Made by a program: the position numbers and the translations under genes. From the NCBI GenBank assembly GCA_018648945.1, contig JABGQJ010000065.1:1-18694 (forward strand): a DNA stretch of 18,694 bases, written 5' to 3'. This DNA comes from Victivallales bacterium (GTDB lineage: Bacteria > Verrucomicrobiota > Lentisphaeria > Oligosphaerales > Lenti-02). Below, one piece after another: positions 6,424 through 12,866 of the stretch (position 1 is the first letter of the stretch; each line of letters starts with the position of its first letter). The notes beneath the pieces are model-generated. The model ran no database searches, was not told the DNA's origin, and saw only the letters and a program-made list of their open reading frames with translations.

Positions 6424-9237
6424 ATGATTCGCTCGCTTTCCGCCGTCCTGTTCCTCTTGCCCATGTGTGGTTCCCTGATCGGGCAAGAGGCCGGCAAGGG
6501 CCAGCCGTTCGAGGTGGCCGCGTGGGTGGACCACTTTGACTTCGCAACCTTCATCGATGCGGAGACTGAGGCAGGGATGGCGAAGATTCTGGACCATGTG
6601 GCGGAGACGGGGGCCAACTACCAGTTCTTCCGCAGTGGGGGGAACAGCATCCGGCATCCGAGCGCGTTCCGGCCCTCGTTCCGGGTCCAGATCGACAAAC
6701 GCAAGGGCGTGATGGGGCCGCGCATGATCTTCGGCTGGGGCGACTTGAATCGCGCCAAGCCTGACCTGCTGGAAGCTGCGTTCCGATTGGGGCGTGAGCG
6801 GGGGATGAAGCCCTACATCCACTGGCCCTTCGAGGAATGCCACGCACCAGGCTTCTTCCGCGCCTTCATGGCCTGGAATATGGAACACCCCGAGTACTGG
6901 AGCCGCACGCGCTCTGGCCAGCCGTGGTTGGGACGGGTGAGTCTGGCCCATCCAGAGGTGATCGAGTACAAGCTGGCGGTGCTGGACGAGCTGCTGGAGC
7001 ATGGCGCCGAGGGCATCTTCATCGATACCTTCCGGTCGGGCATGTGGGCGGCGTGGGCGGAGTACGTGCCGGTCATCGTTGAGTCGTACCGGGAGAAGTA
7101 CGGCGAAGCCCCGCCGGAGAGCGACCGTGATCCCCGCTGGTGCCAGCATGTGGCGGATTACGTGACCGAGCTGTTCCGGCGCATGCGCGAGCACTTGGAT
7201 GCCTACGAGAAGCGCACGGGCAAGCACGTGGAGCTGTTGGTCGGCGTGGCTGGGATCGCACCCGTCGGCGAGTATGCCAAGACTAGCCCCATGCTCTACC
7301 GGGCAGCGGATTGGCGGGCCTGGGTGGATATGGGGGTGATCGACACGCTGGTCATGCACTCCATCGACTGGGATACCAGACGACCGCTGGAGAGCTTCCG
7401 CGAACGTGGGCGGGAGATCATGGATTACGTGGATGGTCGCTGCAAGGTGCAGTGGCCGCTGTCCCGCTACTCCTTTCGCAAGAAGGGCTTTCCGCACGTG
7501 GCGAAGCTGCTGAAGATCCGCTGGGAAGAGGCCGCCGAGCGGATGATGATGATCGCATGGGAAGAAGGCGCGGCGGGGATCAGCATGGAGTGCGTGGACT
7601 ACAATAACTACGATGCTCCCACCCGCGCGGCCATCGCCAAGCTGGCCCGGACCACCTGCAGATTCAGGAAACCCTGGCAAGCCAAGGGCACGGCCCCGCC
7701 AGTTGGGAAGCGCCAGATCCGGCCCCGCCCGAAGATGGCGGCACGCCAGGCGGCCCGGCTTCAGCTGGTGGCAGGCCTGCAGTGCCTGGGCACCGGCCCT
7801 GGCAACAGCTCCGAAGCGGCCTGGAGTCCGGACGGCAAGACCATCGCCTTCCAGTCCGACCGGGATGGCGCGGCCCGGATCTACCTGCAGGACGTGGCGA
7901 CCGGAGCGGTGCGCCAATTGGCCACGGGACCAGGCTTCAGCATGTTCCCCGCCTGGAGTCCGGATAGCAGGATGGTGGTCTACTCCCACGGCTATTTGCC
8001 CAAGACCGCCTTCCAGACCGTGGCCGATGCCCAGCCAGGGTGGACAGGCAGCCATCTGAACAAGATCGACAAGTCCCTGAAGGAGAGCCTGAACGGGATC
8101 AACATCTGGACTGTGCCTGTTGTTGGCGGCACCCCGAAGCAATTGACCGGTGGCATGCACTGCGAATACACCCCTGAAGTCACGCCGGATGGCAAGGACG
8201 TGGTCTTCACCAGTCCCTTTGGGGCCAAGGGGGGGCTTCTGGCCCACGCCAATACCATGCATGTGCAACGGGTCCCTCTGGCGGGCGGCGAACGCCAACC
8301 GCTGTACGCGCATTCCGGAGCCTATGCGGTACAACCCACGCTGAGTCCGGATGGGAAGCACTTGGCCTTCGGTCGGCTTGGCAGTCACTCGGACATCTGG
8401 CACCTGATGCTCAGCCCCATGGATGATCCTTCCTTCACGGTCCGTCTGACCAGCCCGAATCTGGCTGCCTATGCCCCGGACTGGTCGCCGGACGGTCGTT
8501 GGCTGGCCTTCACCGGGTTCCGGGATGGCGATCCGAGTTGGGGCGTGTATCTGCTCGCGCTCGCGCCCGGTGCGAAACCCATCCGCGTGGAGACGGGGTT
8601 GCTGCGGTCGCGCAATGTGTCCTGGTCGCCAGATGGGAAATGGCTGCTCTTCGACTCCAGCGATGGCGGGCTGAGCCGCCTCTACCGTTTGGAGTTCTCG
8701 GCCATCCCGAACCTGCCCCCAGCCAAGGGGGACGTGCAGGCACTACTCGATTCCAGGCCCCGGTACGCCTCCGACCTGAAGGAGAACGAGCTGGCCAATG
8801 TCTTCGACGGGAACGTGGACTCCCACTGGACCATCCACGGCCCCGACCACTGGGTGGAAGTCTCCTTTGGCCGCCCCATGGCGGCGGCCGGCGTCGAGCT
8901 GCGCCACGGCAAGTTGGAGTATTACCGCAATCCCAGCGGCGCCTGTGCCGTGAAGGGGTGCACCTTCCAGGCCTTTGTCGATGGGAAGTGGCAGACCATG
9001 GGCACGCCAGTAACCGACCATCCCCGGTACCAAGGGGAGGGCGATGATGCCTACGCGATTCGCCAGACTTTCAAGGCGGTTACCGCCAGGAGATTCCGAG
9101 TTCTGGTCACGGCTTCCACCGACACGGGCAAACGCCTAAGCTCGCCCAAGAAGGTATGCGTGGCCGAGGACAAGCGCGCCACCTACCTGCGGGAACTGAT
9201 CCTCTACTCCCCGGATGGCAGCTCGCTGATGCGGTAG
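6424..9237 (+). CDS. Secreted GH10-like barrel / PD40 beta-propeller / F5/8C-like fusion protein
   Basis: The product has 937 residues. The ATG at 6424 has GGAG at 6414-6417 and begins a signal peptide (MIRSLSAVLFLLPMCGSLIG, cleavage before QE). Residues about 30-430 form a barrel resembling GH10-like (GHL10/DUF187-type) hydrolases, with strand-end motifs YIHWPFEEC and GIFIDTFRSG. Residues about 449-765 contain six PD40/TolB-type motifs: AAWSPDGK, PAWSPDSR, EVTPDGK, PTLSPDGK, PDWSPDGR and VSWSPDGK. That count suggests a six-bladed propeller. Residues about 770-930 resemble a discoidin/F5-8C (CBM32-like) module: ANVFDGNVDSHW, a surface-exposed middle, and RRFRVLVTAS near the end. It probably binds and cleaves an extracellular glycan. 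The catalytic residue is not certain; the Asp of GIFIDTF is the best candidate. It is transcribed divergently from the sulfatase, which supports a shared substrate. Confidence 0.85.
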   Translation: MIRSLSAVLFLLPMCGSLIGQEAGKGQPFEVAAWVDHFDFATFIDAETEAGMAKILDHVAETGANYQFFRSGGNSIRHPSAFRPSFRVQIDKRKGVMGPRMIFGWGDLNRAKPDLLEAAFRLGRERGMKPYIHWPFEECHAPGFFRAFMAWNMEHPEYWSRTRSGQPWLGRVSLAHPEVIEYKLAVLDELLEHGAEGIFIDTFRSGMWAAWAEYVPVIVESYREKYGEAPPESDRDPRWCQHVADYVTELFRRMREHLDAYEKRTGKHVELLVGVAGIAPVGEYAKTSPMLYRAADWRAWVDMGVIDTLVMHSIDWDTRRPLESFRERGREIMDYVDGRCKVQWPLSRYSFRKKGFPHVAKLLKIRWEEAAERMMMIAWEEGAAGISMECVDYNNYDAPTRAAIAKLARTTCRFRKPWQAKGTAPPVGKRQIRPRPKMAARQAARLQLVAGLQCLGTGPGNSSEAAWSPDGKTIAFQSDRDGAARIYLQDVATGAVRQLATGPGFSMFPAWSPDSRMVVYSHGYLPKTAFQTVADAQPGWTGSHLNKIDKSLKESLNGINIWTVPVVGGTPKQLTGGMHCEYTPEVTPDGKDVVFTSPFGAKGGLLAHANTMHVQRVPLAGGERQPLYAHSGAYAVQPTLSPDGKHLAFGRLGSHSDIWHLMLSPMDDPSFTVRLTSPNLAAYAPDWSPDGRWLAFTGFRDGDPSWGVYLLALAPGAKPIRVETGLLRSRNVSWSPDGKWLLFDSSDGGLSRLYRLEFSAIPNLPPAKGDVQALLDSRPRYASDLKENELANVFDGNVDSHWTIHGPDHWVEVSFGRPMAAAGVELRHGKLEYYRNPSGACAVKGCTFQAFVDGKWQTMGTPVTDHPRYQGEGDDAYAIRQTFKAVTARRFRVLVTASTDTGKRLSSPKKVCVAEDKRATYLRELILYSPDGSSLMR

Positions 9238-9407
9238 CTGGTCGGGTCTGCTCTCTGCCGAGTCCAGTCCTTCCTGCGCATGCCAGCCAGTGCCAGCAGG
9301 ACGACTGCACCGACTGTTCCGGAGACCAGTCTGCCGATCACATCTGCGGCTTTGAAGCCGCCGAGGATGCCGCTGAGGATGTTGCCGATGCAACAATCAC
9401 GCCGTGC
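9206..9407 (-). pseudogene. Possible remnant of a GlsB/YeaQ/YmgE-type small membrane protein
   Basis: On the minus strand this open stretch encodes a glycine-rich hydrophobic run, CIGNILSGILGGFKAADV, followed by a membrane helix, VIGRLVSGTVGAVVLLALAG, and a basic end MRRKD. This layout matches the C-terminal half of GlsB/YeaQ/YmgE (transglycosylase-associated) proteins. A stop (TAG, 9408-9410) precedes it with no ATG, GTG or TTG in frame before the hydrophobic part, and the N-terminal half is absent. It ends at TAG 9204-9206, inside the antisense of the preceding gene's end. I read it as a decayed or truncated copy just downstream of the VOC-cyclase gene. The similarity is judged by eye from about 40 residues, so chance is a real alternative. 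The rest of the gap (9238-9442) holds only the palindrome GCGGCTT-TG-AAGCCGC (9346-9361), which lies in this frame. Confidence 0.3.
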
Positions 9408-9442
9408 CTATCTCCGTCGTCTCTGCTTCATCCCGGGGGTGA

Positions 9443-10294
9443 TCACACCGAGGTAGTTCCGTCTGTGTGGTCTGCCTGTTCCTGGGCCAACTCCCAGAGG
9501 GCCGCCGAGATGCTACGTCCGTCTGACACGTGCATGAACAGCTGGTTTAGACCATCGCCGATGGCATCAAATGAGCCCATGCGCCCCATGTGTCCCCAGG
9601 CCAGCGACAGCACATCTGCTTTCACATGGACCTTGCAGGTCGTGCCGTAGTCGTCCCACACCGAGAGCAGTTCCTGCGGCAGGGACTCGACATAGGCAAC
9701 TGCCGCTGCCGCGCGATCCAGGGGGAAGCTGAGGAGTACCCCGTCTCCGATGTACTTCAGAGCCCGACCGCCAGCGGCGCCAGCCAGATCCTCCACCTCA
9801 CGGTAGAAGGAATCCAGCATCTGGAACACCTCCTCCTCGCTGCGCCCGCGGACCAAGCGGGCGAACCCCGCCACATCAACGAGAGTTACGATGCGTTCCT
9901 CGAGCAGCGGTTCGCCGGGCACGTCCTTCACGGCGTAGAACTCGATGGTATGGCCATCGGGGTCTTCCACTACATAGCTTTCGTAGCGAGGATGGTCGAT
10001 GGCCACGATGTCGTCGTCCTCGGGGAACTCGCCGGGAACCCGTTGCAGTTCGTCGTGCGAGACTTCGAAACTCATCAGTCGTTGACAGATATCGTGCGCC
10101 GTATCAACCGGCTGCGCCGTCTCGGGATCAGCCGCCTGCGCCAACCAGAGATGCGTGTGCCCGCGACCGATAACAACCCCGTTGCTTACGTTGAATAGAT
10201 GCTCGAAGCCCAGGCGCTCCTGGTACCATGCCAAGCTGCCCTGGAGATCCCGTACCACGATTCCCACTTCGCCGAGTCGTTTGACGTGGATCAT
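9443..10294 (-). CDS. VOC (glyoxalase-fold) domain fused to a class III nucleotidyl cyclase-like domain
   Basis: The product has 283 residues. The ATG at 10294 is preceded by AGGAG and GGAGAAG. Residues 1-122 form a VOC domain (LGEVGIVVRDLQGSLAWYQE and VEDPDGHTIEFY). Its first metal position appears to be Glu9 rather than His, while the closing Glu118 is kept. Residues 133-283 resemble a class III adenylate/guanylate cyclase catalytic domain. D140 (TLVDVAGFARL) and D184 (KYIGDG) match the two metal aspartates, and K180 and D243 match adenine-selecting positions. N250 is conserved, but the transition-state arginine four residues on is Met254. The protein then ends without the usual last strands and phosphate-binding lysine. 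It is soluble, with no TM segment. Its gene lies 26 bp after the PEGA-like lipoprotein gene, probably in one operon. It may be a ligand-regulated cyclase, or a nucleotide-binding pseudo-cyclase; the missing Arg favours the latter. Confidence 0.88.
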   Translation of the reverse strand: MIHVKRLGEVGIVVRDLQGSLAWYQERLGFEHLFNVSNGVVIGRGHTHLWLAQAADPETAQPVDTAHDICQRLMSFEVSHDELQRVPGEFPEDDDIVAIDHPRYESYVVEDPDGHTIEFYAVKDVPGEPLLEERIVTLVDVAGFARLVRGRSEEEVFQMLDSFYREVEDLAGAAGGRALKYIGDGVLLSFPLDRAAAAVAYVESLPQELLSVWDDYGTTCKVHVKADVLSLAWGHMGRMGSFDAIGDGLNQLFMHVSDGRSISAALWELAQEQADHTDGTTSV

Positions 10295-10320
10295 CTTCTC
10301 CGCTCCTGAATGGCGTGGTG

Positions 10321-10704
10321 CTATGGCACTTTCTTGAGCACGATGCGGTGTTCGACCAGCTGGGTTGCATCGGTCCGCAACACTCCCTCGAAGACCTCGT
10401 ACCCAGGCTTGCTGATGCGGACGACCACCGTTCCCGCATGCCGCGTCAGTTCGCGTATGCTGGGAGAAACCAGATTGTCGAAGCTCACCTTGTCCATCAC
10501 GGTCACGGTGATGGCCTCCAAGGGTGACGTTCCCAGCACGACGGCATCCTGTTCGAGCGGCTGCAGTTGCACCACTTCGGCACCCGCAGGCACAGTGCGG
10601 ACCGTCACTTGCCGAGGCTCCAGCACGAAGTCCAGGCTGGGAGCCCCGCAGCAGCCGGCGAGAAGGAGGAGGGCAAGGGGAATGCAGGCGCGTAGCAGCG
10701 GCAT
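10321..10704 (-). CDS. Small lipoprotein with a PEGA-like domain
   Basis: The product has 127 residues. I chose the ATG at 10704 because it opens into a lipoprotein signal, MPLLRACIPLALLLLAGC, with lipobox LAGC and lipidated Cys18. The frame is open further upstream but with no plausible signal there. After the signal, RTVPAGAEVVQL, then VLGTSPLEAITV, and near the end VVVRISKPGYEVFEG match the PEGA pattern (P-x-GA, G-T-P-L, K-x-GY). PEGA is a small surface beta-domain that often decorates bacterial envelope and signalling proteins. About 35 residues (VTVMDKVSFDNLVSP and after) are inserted in the middle. No strong Shine-Dalgarno is visible upstream. The VOC-cyclase gene begins 26 bp after its stop on the same strand. 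Its function is unknown beyond membrane anchoring. Confidence 0.75.
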   Translation of the reverse strand: MPLLRACIPLALLLLAGCCGAPSLDFVLEPRQVTVRTVPAGAEVVQLQPLEQDAVVLGTSPLEAITVTVMDKVSFDNLVSPSIRELTRHAGTVVVRISKPGYEVFEGVLRTDATQLVEHRIVLKKVP

Positions 10705-10909
10705 GAGGGGGTCTCGATCAGATGGGAAATGGGATTGTGTGCTTTGACTCAAGTCATCCAGCGCAGGTTCCATTCGCAGAACGGCCTGCCATATCTCTGT
10801 CCCCAGAGTAGTCCACGCCGTGCCCCCGCGCAACCCGATGGGCAATGCACGATGACGAGGCTGGCCGCCGCTGCGCTCCCTCGCGGCGCGCGATGCCAGC
10901 CGTGGTGGG

Positions 10910-12049
10910 CTAGACGGACGGTCCCGATTCGCCGAGACGGCGCGTGTGCTCGGCTGTGTCGAAGTGGGCTTGCAGGAAATCGGCGCTGACCAAGAGGAAG
11001 AAGGCGAAGCAAGCGCCAGCAAGGCCCGACCACCCCATCTGCAGGACCGCCTCCCAAAGGACGTCTTGCCGTTCCCGTTCACCCTCTTCCAGAAGGTCCG
11101 AATTCTCCCTCAGAACAGCGTCGAGCGTGTCCAGTTCGCCGTCGATCTTCCAGGCGGTACTGAACCCCTCGTTCACAGCCAGCATCAGCTGGTCCAGCCG
11201 ATGGGCCATTTCCTCGCCTTTCAGCTTCGCGCCTCCTCCCATGAGGTCGGCAATTCTGGCCCTTTCCTTGTCAATCTCGTCGTTCAGCTTGGCGACGACG
11301 AGTTCCGAGAGCGGTTCGGGAAAGGCCTCCCGGATGCGGATCAGGGCAAGGTTGCCCTTCTCCATCATGCCGTGGGCTTTCTTGGACTTGGTCATCGTGT
11401 GGAGTGCCCTCAGAAGATCCTGGCAGCTGTCCACAGCCACCATGCGGCGTCGGTATTCACCCATGTCCATGGGGCCATAAAACGAGGCTGTGGGGTCCAT
11501 TCTCCTCATCAGTTGCCGGATTCTCTCCTGCGCTGCCGAGACCTTGGCCTGATTCTTGTCCTGGAGTCCCTCCCGGACCTTGCCAACCTTGCTTTCCATG
11601 CCGTCGATGAGCCCCTGGACGGGGTCGTTGAACTGGGTCAGAACCCGTTGGCGGAGGGAATCGACATTGGCCCGCATCTGGGCCGCCGCGCCCGCTGCGG
11701 CCTCGAGCTCCGCTGTCTTCCGGACGCGTTGGGGAGACGTCACAGCCCAGGCTTTGCCATCCATTGCTGACGGGTAGAGCTCCGCGAACAGCTCGAGCGC
11801 CTGTTCATACTCGATCTCCGTCTGCTGCAAGGCGGGGAGCAGAGGCGACGTGGGTCTGAACGCATGGTTCGCCAGTTTACGCCGCATGGCCATGGACTGC
11901 TGCACGCAGATGGCTACCGTGGCGACGAGACTCAGGATGGCCAGAACCATCGCCAGGCGGACGAACAGCCTGCCCCAGAAATAGGGCTTCTTGCCTGTCT
12001 TCGCCGGGCCGACGACGCTTGTATCGACGGGAGTGGGTTGGTTCGGCAT
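10910..12049 (-). CDS. Two-TM membrane protein with long helical/coiled-coil middle, function unknown
   Basis: The product has 379 residues; I do not recognise the family. The ATG at 12049 has only a weak AAGAG upstream. A polar N-terminal tail of about 25 residues (PKTGKK-like basic end) precedes TM1, LFVRLAMVLAILSLVATVAI (about 29-48). Residues about 55-335 are charged, alanine/leucine-rich and almost free of beta-formers and glycine runs, suggesting a helical bundle or coiled coil. TM2 is near 338-357 (MGWSGLAGACFAFFLLVSAD), followed by a short polar tail. The layout resembles chemoreceptor- or sensor-like extracytoplasmic helical domains, but no HAMP or signalling domain follows. With basic residues before TM1, both termini are probably cytoplasmic and the middle periplasmic. 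A gap of 205 bp (10705-10909) with no gene separates it from the PEGA-like lipoprotein gene on the same strand. Confidence 0.82.
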   Translation of the reverse strand: MPNQPTPVDTSVVGPAKTGKKPYFWGRLFVRLAMVLAILSLVATVAICVQQSMAMRRKLANHAFRPTSPLLPALQQTEIEYEQALELFAELYPSAMDGKAWAVTSPQRVRKTAELEAAAGAAAQMRANVDSLRQRVLTQFNDPVQGLIDGMESKVGKVREGLQDKNQAKVSAAQERIRQLMRRMDPTASFYGPMDMGEYRRRMVAVDSCQDLLRALHTMTKSKKAHGMMEKGNLALIRIREAFPEPLSELVVAKLNDEIDKERARIADLMGGGAKLKGEEMAHRLDQLMLAVNEGFSTAWKIDGELDTLDAVLRENSDLLEEGERERQDVLWEAVLQMGWSGLAGACFAFFLLVSADFLQAHFDTAEHTRRLGESGPSV

Positions 12050-12135
12050 TGGGCTCTTCTACCAGCAGCTGTTCCTGTCTCCGCAGCCACACGCAGGTTC
12101 CGGGACGCACTAGGCGTGGACGCCATCACTGGGTA

Positions 12136-12164
12136 TAACTAACGGACAGCGCAGGAGAAGTCAA
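12136..12164 (-). promoter_or_regulatory. Candidate promoter of the two-TM membrane-protein gene
   Basis: On the minus strand TTGACT (12159-12164) matches the -35 consensus at five of six positions. A 17-bp spacer leads to TAGTTA (12136-12141), a poor -10; overlapping TTATAC is a little further on. The leader to the ATG at 12049 would be about 80 bases. Confidence 0.28.
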
Positions 12165-12260
12165 GTGCGTGGACTGCGAGGCGGTGTTCCCCTGTTCCCA
12201 GGCCTCGACCGAAAGCCAATTTGTGCGTGCCTTTGTTCGTCATCTACAGTAACCCAGCAG

Positions 12261-12278
12261 GAGGTCCCCGGGGTCCTC
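12261..12278. promoter_or_regulatory. 18-bp dyad upstream of nrdR (possible operator)
   Basis: GAGGTCCCCGGGGTCCTC is an inverted repeat whose central CCCCGGGG is perfect and whose outer GAGG/CCTC arms pair, interrupted only by a T/T mismatch on each side. With no loop it suits a dimeric DNA-binding protein better than an RNA hairpin. It lies just upstream of the weak promoter match preceding nrdR. It does not look like the AT-rich NrdR box, so autoregulation is not indicated. Confidence 0.35.
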
Positions 12279-12281
12279 TGG

Positions 12282-12309
12282 TTGCGCCAGGCATGGGGAT
12301 CAGTAGATT
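12282..12309 (+). promoter_or_regulatory. Weak candidate promoter of nrdR
   Basis: TTGCGC (12282-12287) and TAGATT (12304-12309) are separated by 16 bp. They match the consensus at three and four of six positions respectively. They lie 69 bp or more before the nrdR ATG and directly after the 18-bp dyad. Confidence 0.22.
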
Positions 12310-12359
12310 ACCTGTTGGTTCCCGTCTCTCGTGCCTTTCGGCCTGCCGCGCCAAATCTC

Positions 12360-12370
12360 CTCCTTAGGAG
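12360..12370 (+). promoter_or_regulatory. nrdR ribosome-binding site with a small sequestering stem
   Basis: TTAGGAG (12364-12370) is a strong Shine-Dalgarno seven bases before the ATG at 12378 and fixes that start. The preceding CTCC (12360-12363) can pair with its GGAG across a TTA loop, and a second CTCC (12357-12360) offers an alternative. The stem is only four pairs, so any translational control is speculative. Confidence 0.45.
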
Positions 12371-12377
12371 TACCGAT

Positions 12378-12866
12378 ATGCGATGTCCCAAGTGTGGTTG
12401 CCTTGACGACAAGGTGATCGAGACCCGTGCCTCTCGCGAAGGCGACATGATCCGTCGTCGTCGGGAGTGCCTGGGTTGCCAGAACCGATTCACCACGCGC
12501 GAGACCTTGGGTGTTGGCGAGGTGGTCGTGGTCAAACGCGATGGCTCCAGGGAGGAGTTCGATCCGGAGAAGATTCACTCCGGCATCCGACACGCCTGCT
12601 GGAAACGCACGGTCAGCGAGAAGCAGATTGACCGGGTGGTGGCAGACATCGCCCGTCGGCTCAACAATCTTCAGCAACGCGAGATCGAGAGCAAGCGCAT
12701 TGGCGAATTCGTGATGGAGTCCCTGCAGGAGTTGGATGAGGTGGCGTATGTGCGCTTTGCCTCCATCTATCGTCGTTTTACGGGGATTGGCGAGTTCATC
12801 GACGAGGTGCGCAACCTGAGCGAACGTGCCGATGTCCCGGAGGACGAGGCGAGCCCGGAGCCATGA
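12378..12866 (+). CDS. nrdR: Transcriptional repressor NrdR
   Basis: The product has 162 residues, the standard NrdR length. NrdR represses ribonucleotide reductase genes in response to ATP/dATP. The zinc ribbon has C3-x-x-C6 and C31-x-x-C34 (MRCPKCGC and RECLGCQNRFTTRE). An ATP-cone follows at about 49-139, opening with VVVKRDGSREEFDPEKI and ending YVRFASIYRRF, both diagnostic. The ATG at 12378 follows TTAGGAG at a spacing of seven; the in-frame extension upstream lacks family similarity. Its TGA overlaps the ATG of the next gene (ATGA), so the two are translationally coupled. No ribonucleotide reductase gene is present in this window, so its targets lie elsewhere. Confidence 0.97.
   Translation: MRCPKCGCLDDKVIETRASREGDMIRRRRECLGCQNRFTTRETLGVGEVVVVKRDGSREEFDPEKIHSGIRHACWKRTVSEKQIDRVVADIARRLNNLQQREIESKRIGEFVMESLQELDEVAYVRFASIYRRFTGIGEFIDEVRNLSERADVPEDEASPEP

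Larger units (their letters stand above)
12050..12377. other. Divergent intergenic region upstream of nrdR (no gene seen)
   Basis: This 328-bp stretch separates the minus-strand membrane-protein gene from nrdR. It holds a minus-strand -35-like TTGACT (12159-12164) with a poor -10 area around 12134-12141. It also holds the 18-bp dyad at 12261-12278, a weak plus-strand promoter match (12282-12309), and a small stem over the nrdR ribosome-binding site. The frame of nrdR is open back to 12165, but that part does not resemble NrdR. I see no classical NrdR box. Confidence 0.5.

Noticed and set aside
6328..8403. Minus-strand open frame of 691 codons antisense to the GH10-like protein
   Set aside because: It is the mirror frame of a gene with clear domains, signal peptide and ribosome-binding site. 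Its own translation shows no recognisable motif and is rich in His, Gly and Pro as GC-rich shadow frames are.
9346..9361. Palindrome GCGGCTT-TG-AAGCCGC as a terminator between convergent genes
   Set aside because: The two-base centre cannot form a normal RNA loop without opening pairs, and no T-tract follows on either strand.
12165..12377. N-terminal extension of NrdR
   Set aside because: NrdR proteins start directly with MRCP-type zinc ribbons, and TTAGGAG precedes the ATG at 12378.
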